NCBI GenBank assembly: GCA_903919715.1
Contig: CAIXJC010000011.1
Location: forward strand, 1-64,000
Length of the DNA stretch: 64,000 nucleotides
Reading direction: 5' to 3'
Source of the DNA: an uncultured bacterium
Lineage (GTDB): Bacteria > Planctomycetota > Phycisphaerae > Phycisphaerales > SM1A02
Shown here: piece by piece, positions 37,379 through 45,786 of the stretch
Layout: each line of letters begins with the position of its first letter
Numbering within the stretch: position 1 is the first letter of the stretch
Notes under the pieces: model-generated
What the model was told of the DNA's origin: nothing
The model's input: the letters and a program-made list of their open reading frames with translations, nothing else
The model's database searches: none
Translations under genes and position numbers: made by a program

Positions 37379-38195
37379 TGTGCTCATCTTCCATTGTCAT
37401 AAATTTGTCGAACGTTCCGTCGTAATAGACCTTCCCATCGACGAGCATGACGACTCGAGGCTTCAGTCTGCGCAACAGCCCAGTGTCATGAGTGACGACG
37501 ATACTCGTACGGGTGATGCCTGATTCTGGCAGCGAATGATGTGTGGACTCGATCAGCAACTGAATGGTCGCGCACATTTCAGGATCGAGTCCAGCCGTTG
37601 GCTCGTCATAGAAAACAAGGACGGGATCCATCACAAGTGCACGCGCAATCGCCAGGCGTTTCGCCATTCCGCCTGACAAGTCATCGCGGTCGCGAAGCAT
37701 GATCTCGTCTGCATTAAGACCGACCGACTGCAAGGCAATCCGTGCCAGCGGCATAATCTGCTCGTCCGTTAGCCCTTTGATCTCTGACGGCCAGAATGCC
37801 AAATTATAAAAAACACTCCCACTGAGTAGCGCATTCTTCTGAAAAACAACCGCCCAGTGGACGCGCAACCGGTCGAGGTCATCGTCGGACATCCCACTGA
37901 GATTCTCAAGCGGAGAACCTTTCACATCGTGATTCGCCATCATGACCTTCCCCGAATCGGGTTGGAAATGCCCCGTCATATGTTTCAACAAGACAGTTTT
38001 CCCGCAACCGCTGCCACCGATTATCGCGATCATCTCCCCTCGACGCACCGTCAAATTGATGCCGCGGAGCACCACCTGATCGCTAAATGACTTGCAAACC
38101 TCCTGAATACTGATTTCGGTTGCTTGATCCGAATTGCTTTGATTGGAAGCACCCACATTCGCAGTGCCATTTGGAGTCTGTTTCGAGGGCTTCAT
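37320..38195 (-). CDS. MlaF-like ABC transporter ATP-binding protein (orphan)
   Basis: The 291-residue protein has all ABC ATPase motifs: Walker A GGSGCGKT, Q-loop VVFQKNALL, signature LSGGMAKR, Walker B LVFYDEPTAGLDP and the switch His in VVTHD. The Q-loop neighbourhood and the GMAKR signature place it with MlaF-type ATPases of phospholipid/retrograde lipid transport (MlaFEDB/Mce systems). No MlaE permease or Mce-domain gene is adjacent, so its partners lie elsewhere. ATG 38195 is chosen at MKPSKQTPNG; the frame is open to 38294 and a poor Shine-Dalgarno leaves the start uncertain. The first 40 residues are low-complexity. Confidence 0.85.
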   Translation of the reverse strand: MKPSKQTPNGTANVGASNQSNSDQATEISIQEVCKSFSDQVVLRGINLTVRRGEMIAIIGGSGCGKTVLLKHMTGHFQPDSGKVMMANHDVKGSPLENLSGMSDDDLDRLRVHWAVVFQKNALLSGSVFYNLAFWPSEIKGLTDEQIMPLARIALQSVGLNADEIMLRDRDDLSGGMAKRLAIARALVMDPVLVFYDEPTAGLDPEMCATIQLLIESTHHSLPESGITRTSIVVTHDTGLLRRLKPRVVMLVDGKVYYDGTFDKFMTMEDEHIKPYIEQMSALQEVVPVDD

Positions 38196-38287
38196 TGGTG
38201 TGCGTTGAGAATAGTGGCGAGCGCCACATAAGGGATGCTGAAAAATGAGAGCAAGAGACGAAAGGGAGTCCGATCGGACAACATTTC

Positions 38288-38340
38288 TTGACAAACGCCG
38301 TAGCCATGCTCTAATTAAGACACGAAGATCCGAATATCTT
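38288..38340 (+). promoter_or_regulatory. Promoter and inverted repeat upstream of the pentaheme cytochrome gene
   Basis: A consensus -35 TTGACA (38288-38293) is followed after 17-18 bases by CTAATT/TAATTA (38311-38317) as -10. An inverted repeat AAGAT-N6-ATCTT (38325-38340) lies just downstream of the expected start of transcription, a position suited to a repressor. A good GGAG precedes the ATG at 38356. Sites were found by eye. Confidence 0.5.
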
Positions 38341-38355
38341 TAATAGGAGTTCACA

Positions 38356-40155
38356 ATGTCTATTTCTCGACGCAATCGTATCGCCCTCGCCGCACTGGGA
38401 ATTTGTGCGCTCGCACTCGTCGGCTCGATTCCGATGACTCTCGAGGACTTCTATGTTCCTGGCACACAAGTTGGCGACACGAATCAATACATGATTTGGT
38501 CATCCCATGCATGCATGAATTGTCACGGAACTTCGAACGCTGGGGATCCATATGCAACATGGCGAGGAAGCCTGATGGCGCTTGCGGGACGCGATCCCCT
38601 CTTCTATGCGCAGATGGCAACGGCGAATCAAGATGTAGATCACGTAGGAAATTACTGCATGCGCTGCCATGTTCCAGGCGCGATTATGACTGGCAATGCA
38701 CTTGTAAGTGACGGATCGACTCTGGACGACTATGACCGAGATGGGGTCTCGTGTCACTTCTGTCACTCGATGGTTGATCCGATATTCAAGCCTGGGATAA
38801 GCCCTCCAGGAGACAAGTCGATTCTTGCGGCACTGACTGATGTTCCAACCCACTATGGCAACGCGGCATTTGTGCTCGACCCTTCAGGCGAACGGCGCGG
38901 GCCTCGACTTGACCACCAAGCGATGCACCCCCTGACCGTATCGCCGTTTCATACATCAGGCGATTTATGCGGGACATGCCACGATGTTGGCAATCTCGCA
39001 ACGACGCGTCAATCCAACGGGACGTTTCGATACAACGCGATCGATGCACGCTCGCCCACGACTGACCCGCATCAACAATTTCCGCTCGAACGCACATACA
39101 CCGAGTGGAAGTTGAGCGCATTTGCCAACGGTGGCGTGGACATGGGAGGACGCTTTGGTGGCACTGGTCCAAGTGTTGTTTCTTCGTGTCAAGATTGCCA
39201 CATGCCGCGGGTCGCAGGAACCGCTTGCGTTTTTGGACCTGATCGGCCAGATGTTTCAAGGCATGACTTCTCAGGATCCTCAGTCGGCGTGCTCAAAATG
39301 ATCGCGGTGCAAAGCGTCGCAGACCCAGATGTCGATCCAGATGCGATCGCAGCCGCAATTGAAAAATCAATCAATATGTTGCAGAGAGCTGCGTCCGTGG
39401 AAGTGGATCAAACTGGCCAAACCGTTCGCGTACGAGTCGTCAATGAATCTGGGCACAAGATTCCAACTGGCCACATCGAGGGTCGGCGGATGTGGGTGAA
39501 TGTAAAAATGTTCAACGCTCAGAATGCGGTCATCCGTGAGTATGGCGCATACAACGATGTCACTGCGACACTCGATGAACACTCCACAGAAATCTATGAG
39601 ATGCATGTCGGACTCAGTGACTACGCATCGAAAATGACGGGGCTGCCATCTGGACCAACTGGGCATATGGCGCTCGCTGACACGATAGAGAAAGACAACC
39701 GTATTCCACCACGTGGCTTTGAAAATGCAGCGTTTGAAGCGGGTGGCGCTCCAGTCGTCGGGCATTCCTATGCGGACGGTCAATACTGGGATGATTCTTA
39801 CTTTGCAGTAGTCGCAGGTGCCGCACGTGCTGAGGTCTCGGTGATGTACCAGAATCTGCCGCGTGATTACATCGAACATTTGCGTGACGGCAACCACACA
39901 AATACACAAGGAATGACGCTCTGGACATTATGGAATGCGACAGACCGCGGCGCACCGATCAAGATGGTGTCCACAAAAATTCAACTCGTTGAGGCACTCT
40001 CTGGAGATGTCAACGGCGATGATCACGTCGACGGATCCGATCTCGCTTACCTCCTCTCGGCATGGGGAACGATCGACTCTCCAGCTGATCTCGACGGAAA
40101 TCGCATCGTCGATGGCCCAGATTTAGCGATCGTCATTGCGGGTTGGACCGGGTGA
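38356..40155 (+). CDS. Secreted pentaheme c-type cytochrome with C-terminal dockerin-like repeats
   Basis: The 599-residue protein has an N-terminal membrane/signal segment (IALAALGICALALVGSIP). It carries five Cys-x-x-Cys-His heme sites at about residues 53, 101, 133, 205 and 278 (CMNCH, CMRCH, CHFCH, CGTCH, CQDCH), in a cytochrome c554-like N-terminal half. A beta-rich domain follows (about 340-535). The C-terminus (about 541-599) is a pair of D-x-N-x-D-x-x-D-G calcium-binding repeats of the dockerin type (GDVNGDDHVDGSDL and DLDGNRIVDGPDL) common in secreted planctomycete proteins. It is probably extracytoplasmic electron transfer; the partner could be the membrane Fe-S protein encoded next. 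Confidence 0.85.
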   Translation: MSISRRNRIALAALGICALALVGSIPMTLEDFYVPGTQVGDTNQYMIWSSHACMNCHGTSNAGDPYATWRGSLMALAGRDPLFYAQMATANQDVDHVGNYCMRCHVPGAIMTGNALVSDGSTLDDYDRDGVSCHFCHSMVDPIFKPGISPPGDKSILAALTDVPTHYGNAAFVLDPSGERRGPRLDHQAMHPLTVSPFHTSGDLCGTCHDVGNLATTRQSNGTFRYNAIDARSPTTDPHQQFPLERTYTEWKLSAFANGGVDMGGRFGGTGPSVVSSCQDCHMPRVAGTACVFGPDRPDVSRHDFSGSSVGVLKMIAVQSVADPDVDPDAIAAAIEKSINMLQRAASVEVDQTGQTVRVRVVNESGHKIPTGHIEGRRMWVNVKMFNAQNAVIREYGAYNDVTATLDEHSTEIYEMHVGLSDYASKMTGLPSGPTGHMALADTIEKDNRIPPRGFENAAFEAGGAPVVGHSYADGQYWDDSYFAVVAGAARAEVSVMYQNLPRDYIEHLRDGNHTNTQGMTLWTLWNATDRGAPIKMVSTKIQLVEALSGDVNGDDHVDGSDLAYLLSAWGTIDSPADLDGNRIVDGPDLAIVIAGWTG

Positions 40156-40156
40156 C

Positions 40157-41632
40157 ATGGCGCAATCGACGCCAGTTGCGCTGACCATCTCGGCGGCAAA
40201 GGCACGAGCTTCGAAACACGGTCGAGTCCGTGCGATTGTTCTCGTCGGAGTTCATCTCATCGTCGCAATACACATCGCACACTGGATGATGGCCAAGCGA
40301 ACGCTTGCGCCGATGGAACTGAACGAATCGATGTACACGCTCGAGCAAGGCGCGATCACTGTCGGCGGCATATTGATGGCGCTCATTCTTTTGAGCGTCC
40401 TCTTGTTCGGTCGTTTTTTTTGCGCTTGGGGATGTCATGTTCTTGCCCTACAAGATGGCGCAGCGTGGTTGCTTGAACGTATCGGCATTCGCCCGCGCCC
40501 AATTCGCTCGCGACTCGCCCCGTTCATTGCAATTGCCGCAGCACTTTCGATGTTCGTCTGGCCACAGATCGAGCGGTGGCAAGCCGGTCGTGAATGGCTC
40601 GGACTTCGAGTAACGACAGACAGCGAAGGACTCGGATCACTGGTCACCGAAAACTTTCTACGCAACCTTCCAGGACCGATCACAACCACTGCGACTTTCA
40701 TTGTCTGCGGCGGAGTGTTGGTATGGATCCTGGGCTCCCGATCGTTCTGTCGCGTGATTTGTCCCTATGGCGCGCTCTTTTCGGCGGCAGATCGTCTCTC
40801 AATTGGGGCCATCCGACTCACGGGCGACTGCGATTCATGCGGACTCTGTACGGCAACCTGCACTTCCCACATCCGAGTGCATGAAGAGACAGCACGACAC
40901 GGACGCGTGGTATCGCCAAATTGCTTGAAGGATCTCGACTGCATTAAAGTCTGTCCACGCAACGCACTTTCATGGGGGTGGGGCGCCCCGAGTCTCTTAC
41001 GAAGCCTCGGCGAGTCACGCTTTACGCCGAATCCTTGGACATGGGGAGAGGATGTATTGCTGCTCGTTGTCGCTGCATTCTGCACCATCACATTCCGAAG
41101 CGTGTATGGCGAAGTCCCCTTCTTTCTCGCACTCGGACTTGCGCTGATCGTTGCCTGGATTGTCGTCATGACTGTGCGGATGCGCACTTCGCCTGATCTG
41201 CGAATCTCAAGAATCCAACTTCAGCGCAGCGGCCGCACGACGCGGGCAGGTGCGGTCTGGTTGACGGCGACGATTGGATTACTGTTATTCGTTGGGCACT
41301 GCGGTTGGATTCGACTTCATGAACAACTCGGGCGCAATGCGTGGGCGCAGTGCGCAGCTGACCCAACTGCCGCAGCATCCTCTGGAGCTGCACAGCGTGG
41401 TGCGGATCAGTTCGAAGCCGTTCTGCGATTTGGAATTTGGCACCCTGCGTATGTCCACCGCATGCTCTGCGACATCTATGTTTGGAGCGGCCGCGCAGAT
41501 CTCGCACGCCCCCATGCAATTGCAATGACGGAGATCTGGCCAGAATCTGTCGAGCGCCGTGCACAACTTGAGGAAGTTCTGCGAATGGCGCAGGTTCTGG
41601 AGACGAAAGCAAAAAAACTCGGACCGAGTTGA
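40157..41632 (+). CDS. NapH/CcoG-like polyferredoxin membrane protein with C-terminal helical repeat region
   Basis: The 491-residue protein has membrane helices near residues 25-45, 70-95, 125-140, 180-200 and 295-340. It also has the cysteine motifs of NapH/NosR/CcoG quinol-interacting proteins, FFCAWGCH and FCRVICPYGALF, and two 4Fe-4S clusters, CDSCGLCTATC and CLKDLDCIKVC. The last 120 residues form a soluble, TPR-like helical segment (AVLRFGIWHPAYVHRML). It likely carries electrons from the quinone pool to the pentaheme cytochrome encoded immediately upstream; one base separates the genes. ATG 40157 is preferred to the GTG at 40136, which lies inside the upstream gene. The terminal acceptor is unknown. 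Confidence 0.82.
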   Translation: MAQSTPVALTISAAKARASKHGRVRAIVLVGVHLIVAIHIAHWMMAKRTLAPMELNESMYTLEQGAITVGGILMALILLSVLLFGRFFCAWGCHVLALQDGAAWLLERIGIRPRPIRSRLAPFIAIAAALSMFVWPQIERWQAGREWLGLRVTTDSEGLGSLVTENFLRNLPGPITTTATFIVCGGVLVWILGSRSFCRVICPYGALFSAADRLSIGAIRLTGDCDSCGLCTATCTSHIRVHEETARHGRVVSPNCLKDLDCIKVCPRNALSWGWGAPSLLRSLGESRFTPNPWTWGEDVLLLVVAAFCTITFRSVYGEVPFFLALGLALIVAWIVVMTVRMRTSPDLRISRIQLQRSGRTTRAGAVWLTATIGLLLFVGHCGWIRLHEQLGRNAWAQCAADPTAAASSGAAQRGADQFEAVLRFGIWHPAYVHRMLCDIYVWSGRADLARPHAIAMTEIWPESVERRAQLEEVLRMAQVLETKAKKLGPS

Positions 41633-41728
41633 CGAAACCCCTATTTCGGATACTCTTGTCCGATTCTAGGCATTTCAACATGCTTCGCGTTTTGCCTCAC
41701 GAAATAATGGCTTCGGAGAGTACTGCAC

Positions 41729-43573
41729 ATGAACACACATTCATTTCATATTCCCGTCATGGGAACTGGCTTCACGATCGACACACCAATCAAGGTTGCG
41801 AAATTTGGAATCTCGAGCGTGATTTCGCTCGTCGACGATCACTTGATCGAGCAGATGCGCCGGCGATACTGCGCACTGCACGGCGAAACGTTCGAACCCA
41901 TCGCCGACAGCGAAAAGGATCACCGAGCACTGCGCATCACGGCGTATCTGAATCTTCTCGACCTGATCGTGGGGCGTCAGATTGGCGAAATGAAGTGGCA
42001 ATCATTTGATGGGGTCAGCGATCTCAGCCTCTACTTCGATCGCATGCACGACCAGTCCGATCTGAAACGTGCATATCAAGAGATGTTGTTGATGGATGAA
42101 GGAGCAAACAAAGTCGTTCGCGGTGACTACCTCCGCACATGCGTGGTCGCTGGCTCTATTGATGTCAACATCATGACCAAAGCCGACCGTGAAAACTCAT
42201 TCAAGGGAGAAAAGTTGCCGCGAGAATTTTCGGATGCACTTGCGGCGCTGCGTGGCTATGCAAATAGTTCGCTGCGATCATCAGTTATTTTTTCCGCGGG
42301 GCTGAATCCGTATCTTTATAGTTATGTCGCTGAATTTGATGATTTCTATGCGGGGATCGGGGAGTCTCCACGCAAGAAAGTCGTGCTCAAAGTCAGCGAT
42401 TTTAGATCCGCATCGATCCAAGCAAGAACCCTTGCCAAGAAAGGCGTCTGGGTGAGCGAGTTCCGCGTCGAGTCTGGACTGAATTGCGGCGGCCACGCAT
42501 TTCCCACGGCGGGGCATTTGCTCGGACCAATACTTGATGAGTTCAAACACAAGAAGCGCGAATTGACTGATCAACTCTTTCCGATCTATCAATCCGCACT
42601 CCTCAAAGGGAATCGAATTGCGCCATCTGCGCCCTATCCCGTTCTTGTCACTGCACAAGGTGGCGTCGGCACGGCAGAGGAGCACGATTTCCTCTTGGAA
42701 CATTACGACGTGCATTCCGTTGGATGGGGCACTCCATTTCTGTTGGTGCCAGAAGTCACGGCAGTTGATCAGTCGACCTTGGATGCGCTTCTGGCAAAGG
42801 ACAAGGATGTCTATCTCAGCGACAGTTCTCCACTGGGAGTCCCCTATTACAACCTCCGCAATTCTGCCAGCGAAGAAAAGCGGTCCTCACGAATCGACGC
42901 TCGAAAGCCAGGCAGTCCATGCCTCAACAAGCATCTCGCATTGAACACTGAGTTCGGCGAACCTTTATGCGTCGCATCGCGGGAGTACCAACGAAAGAAG
43001 CTGAAAGAGATTCAGAAACTCGATTTGAGTGCATCCGATTTCGCCGCCAAGACAGCGCCCATTCTTGAAAAGTCGTGCATCTGCCGAAATCTTGGAGACG
43101 GAGCTCTTTTGAAGTACGGGATCACAGTGAAGAAAACTGAACTGACGCCAGCGATATGCCCTGGTCCCAACATCGCATATTTTTCGAGAGTCTGTTCATT
43201 GTCAGAGATGGTTGGGCATATTTATGGAAGGATCAGCGTTTTCAATCCACTGGAGAGTCGCCCCCATATGTTCATCAATGAACTTCGAATCTACGCCGAT
43301 TACTTCATCGAACGACTCCGGCGAGCGAGTCCGAGTCCCGCGAATAAAGAGATTCACTACTTCACGGAATTCAAGCAGAACCTCTTGAGTGGTATCGCCT
43401 ATTACGCAGACCTTCTACGGACGATGCGTATGGCCTCCACAATAAGCAGCGACAACTTTGCGTCCGCTCTCACTTTATTGAGCAAGCAATTGGAATTGAT
43501 CAGAGTCCCAGAACCAACTCCAGATTCAGTTCTTGAGGCAAATGTGATGCTTTCAGTTTCGAATCGCTTTTAA
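41729..43573 (+). CDS. Unrecognised 614-residue protein, probable TIM-barrel (nitronate monooxygenase/IMPDH-like)
   Basis: No family name is recognised with confidence. The opening HIPVMGTGFTIDTPIKVAKFGISSVISL resembles the first strands of an FMN- or phosphate-binding TIM barrel. A later stretch, VLVTAQGGVGTAEEHDFLL followed by VHSVGWGTPFLLVPEV, looks like the phosphate-binding end seen in nitronate monooxygenases and related barrels, and NCGGHAFPTAG resembles their GGH active-site loop. The C-terminal third has a cluster of cysteines (SCICRNLGDG, CPGPNIAYFSRVC) that could bind metal or Fe-S. No signal peptide, so cytoplasmic. GGAGAG about eight bases upstream supports the ATG. Enzyme activity is inferred only. 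Confidence 0.6.
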   Translation: MNTHSFHIPVMGTGFTIDTPIKVAKFGISSVISLVDDHLIEQMRRRYCALHGETFEPIADSEKDHRALRITAYLNLLDLIVGRQIGEMKWQSFDGVSDLSLYFDRMHDQSDLKRAYQEMLLMDEGANKVVRGDYLRTCVVAGSIDVNIMTKADRENSFKGEKLPREFSDALAALRGYANSSLRSSVIFSAGLNPYLYSYVAEFDDFYAGIGESPRKKVVLKVSDFRSASIQARTLAKKGVWVSEFRVESGLNCGGHAFPTAGHLLGPILDEFKHKKRELTDQLFPIYQSALLKGNRIAPSAPYPVLVTAQGGVGTAEEHDFLLEHYDVHSVGWGTPFLLVPEVTAVDQSTLDALLAKDKDVYLSDSSPLGVPYYNLRNSASEEKRSSRIDARKPGSPCLNKHLALNTEFGEPLCVASREYQRKKLKEIQKLDLSASDFAAKTAPILEKSCICRNLGDGALLKYGITVKKTELTPAICPGPNIAYFSRVCSLSEMVGHIYGRISVFNPLESRPHMFINELRIYADYFIERLRRASPSPANKEIHYFTEFKQNLLSGIAYYADLLRTMRMASTISSDNFASALTLLSKQLELIRVPEPTPDSVLEANVMLSVSNRF

Positions 43574-43581
43574 TAAAAAAC

Positions 43582-43609
43582 TTGCCTCAAACAAACTTTG
43601 TGCTATAGT
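43582..43609 (+). promoter_or_regulatory. Strong sigma70-type promoter of the DEAD-box helicase gene
   Basis: TTGCCT (43582-43587), a 16-base spacer, and TATAGT (43604-43609) form a near-consensus promoter just after the stop of the upstream gene. Transcription should start near 43616, leaving a leader of about 215 nt before the TTG start codon at 43830. Confidence 0.6.
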
Positions 43610-43829
43610 CGGGATCTACCCCGCCGGTACTCCTCAGGTCGCAGCGCTCTGCTTGCGACACTTCTCTGGGATTCAGCCGGCAACTTTTGGTGGCGCATCG
43701 GAAGCGCCCCATCAGTGCCAATAGGCCTGATTCTGCTTCTTCCCGGCTCGTCCGCGGTGGTGCCAGATCCGTCCAGTACACAGACCAACGGTCTCCGAAT
43801 AGACCAGTGGTTAGAAAGTTGTTTTCATT
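43610..43829 (+). ncRNA. Long structured 5' leader of the DEAD-box helicase mRNA (possible cis-acting RNA)
   Basis: This transcribed region has no convincing coding sequence but contains exact stem arms: GTCGCA/TGCGAC (43638-43659), GGCGC/GCGCC (43692-43708), and a hairpin GGTCT-CCGAAT-AGACC extended across a 2x2 loop by ACCA/TGGT (43784-43811), which ends 18 bases before the start codon. Long leaders of this kind are known in cold-shock RNA helicase genes such as deaD, where they control stability and autoregulation. Whether this one is regulatory is inferred; I do not match it to a named riboswitch or to 6S RNA. Confidence 0.4.
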
Positions 43830-45209
43830 TTGTCAAACGACACCGCTTCGCTCGTCTCTCCCCCGTCCGCATTCGCTTCACTGAACTTGGTCAAACCCCT
43901 GCTCGATGCGCTCAGCGCCGAGGGGTACACGACGCCAACTCCAATCCAATCGCAAGCCATTCCGCCTGCGATCGAAGGTCGCGATGTGCTTGGTATCGCA
44001 CAAACTGGCACTGGCAAAACCGCTGCATTTGCCCTGCCAATTCTTCACCAACTACTTGGAAAGACAGTTGCGACAACCGCACTTGCGCATGGTCGTGCAC
44101 CGCGTGCATTGATCTTGGCTCCAACGCGCGAACTCGCTGCACAGATCGGCGAGAGTTTCGCAGCGTATGGTCGTCGCACACAAATCAAACACGCCGTCGT
44201 CTATGGAGGCGTCGGACAACGACCTCAAGTGAATGCACTTCGTAATGGCGTTGACATTCTCGTTGCAACCCCAGGACGTTTGATGGATTTGATGCAACAA
44301 CGACTCGTTGACCTTCGATCAATCTCATTCGTTGTGCTTGACGAAGCAGACCGAATGCTTGACATGGGTTTCATCGATCCAATTCGCCGCATTATGGCGG
44401 TCGTGCCGACCAAACGACAGACGATGCTTTTTTCGGCGACCATGCCGAGCGAGATCAAGCATCTTGCAGATTCTTTTATGAAGGACCCAGTTCGCGTCGC
44501 TGTCACCCCTGCTTCGTCAACAGTCGACCGCATCGAACAACATCTCTATCAGGTGTCGACTGCGCAGAAGACTCAGCTGCTGCTGTACGTGCTTGCATCA
44601 AAGGGCGTCGAACGAACTCTCGTGTTCATGAAGACCAAGCATGGTGCGGATCGAGTGGTCAAACGGCTGCACGCCGCTGGCATTAGCGCACAAGCGATCC
44701 ACGGAAATAAGGCGCAAAATCATCGACTTCGTGCGCTCGAGGCATTTCGGTCGGGAGAGTCTCCTGTGCTCGTCGCGACGGACATCGCAGCGCGTGGAAT
44801 TGATGTTGACGGCATCACGCATGTGATTAACTTTGATCTTCCGATGGAGCCAGAGGCGTATGTGCATCGCATTGGTCGCACCGCTCGCGCTGGTGCTTCT
44901 GGAATTGCAATCACATTCTGCTCGACTGAAGAGCGCGGACTTTTGCGAAGCGTCGAGAAGCTCACTCGTAAGCAGATCCCACTCTTGGCTCTGCCAACAT
45001 CTCTCCCACCAATGCCACAACCGGCGGCGCCGTCGAATACGCCAGGGCGAGCGCCAGCGAATCCACAGCGTCGCAACTCCCCTCAGCGAACGCATTCTCC
45101 GCAACGGCAACATGCGCCCGAACAATCCCATGCGCCAAAGATGCCACATGCGCATCGCGGTCCATCGGTTGCAGGTCGGTCCATGTCGCGGCGAACGCAA
45201 GGTCGCTGA
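43830..45209 (+). CDS. DEAD-box ATP-dependent RNA helicase, RhlE type
   Basis: The 459-residue protein has all helicase motifs: Q motif GYTTPTPIQSQAI, motif I AQTGTGKT, Ia PTRELAAQ, II VLDEADRM, III SATMP, V DIAARGIDVDG and VI HRIGRTARAG. The C-terminal 70 residues are a proline-, arginine- and histidine-rich tail (TNRP/QRTHSPQRQ repeats) as in RhlE-type helicases that bind rRNA or mRNA. The start is a TTG at 43830, reached through the structured leader. It unwinds RNA in ribosome assembly or mRNA decay; the leader suggests control by cold or by the protein itself. Confidence 0.94.
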   Translation: MSNDTASLVSPPSAFASLNLVKPLLDALSAEGYTTPTPIQSQAIPPAIEGRDVLGIAQTGTGKTAAFALPILHQLLGKTVATTALAHGRAPRALILAPTRELAAQIGESFAAYGRRTQIKHAVVYGGVGQRPQVNALRNGVDILVATPGRLMDLMQQRLVDLRSISFVVLDEADRMLDMGFIDPIRRIMAVVPTKRQTMLFSATMPSEIKHLADSFMKDPVRVAVTPASSTVDRIEQHLYQVSTAQKTQLLLYVLASKGVERTLVFMKTKHGADRVVKRLHAAGISAQAIHGNKAQNHRLRALEAFRSGESPVLVATDIAARGIDVDGITHVINFDLPMEPEAYVHRIGRTARAGASGIAITFCSTEERGLLRSVEKLTRKQIPLLALPTSLPPMPQPAAPSNTPGRAPANPQRRNSPQRTHSPQRQHAPEQSHAPKMPHAHRGPSVAGRSMSRRTQGR

Positions 45210-45291
45210 CTGGACGCAAAATAAGAACGCAAGTGCACACTGAATTTCACTTTTCTTCATACGCTATTGCACAGAAAGAGAGAATCACACA

Positions 45292-45774
45292 ATGCCTCAA
45301 TCATCCGCCGTTCAGTGGGTCATCACAATCAATTTCCGCCAAGCAAATTTGCTGAGTTGCCACCGCGTACCAAATCACGGATGGCATGCTGATCAGCAGG
45401 CAAAACTGGACAATCCATGGGAAGACTTCCATGAGCATGACCGCCCTTCGATTCTTGGACAGGGTGGAGTCGACGGATCCGCAAAGCGGACGGCTTCGGT
45501 TGGGCACGAACAAGAGGAACTTCACAAGCGATTTGCCGCGGATGTTTGCCGCTGGATGAAGAAGGTCACGCAGGAATCCAAGATTGAGAGCGTGAACGTT
45601 TTCGCGCCATCACGCGTCTTGGGTTTGATTCGTGAGCAACTTGCGGACTTGAGTGCGCAGGCTAATTTTCATGATTGCGACATCGCAAACCTGAAACCAA
45701 GTGAAATCGCTACCCACCCTGCCGTTGTTCGCTCTCTTGAACCACGCAGCGCATCAGCAAAGAGCGGAAGCTGA
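45292..45774 (+). CDS. Host-attachment-family protein
   Basis: The 160-residue protein matches small bacterial proteins named host attachment protein, after a plant-associated homolog. Motifs include the N-terminal WVITINFRQANLL, the central HEQEELHKRFAADVCRWM and the C-terminal VNVFAPSRVLGLIREQL. The fold is thought to resemble release-factor eRF1-like (baeRF) domains, suggesting a link to RNA or translation rather than to adhesion. No signal peptide. An 82-base gap separates it from the helicase gene. Confidence 0.75.
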   Translation: MPQSSAVQWVITINFRQANLLSCHRVPNHGWHADQQAKLDNPWEDFHEHDRPSILGQGGVDGSAKRTASVGHEQEELHKRFAADVCRWMKKVTQESKIESVNVFAPSRVLGLIREQLADLSAQANFHDCDIANLKPSEIATHPAVVRSLEPRSASAKSGS

Positions 45775-45786
45775 ATTCACGGCTCA

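Noticed and set aside
43587-43781. Small minus-strand reading frame opposite the helicase leader
   Set aside because: No ribosome-binding site, no family signal, and it is opposite a strong plus-strand promoter.
43610-43829. 6S RNA, SRP RNA or a tRNA in the helicase leader
   Set aside because: Conserved tetraloop, 6S bubble or cloverleaf patterns are not present; the region is better described as a leader RNA.
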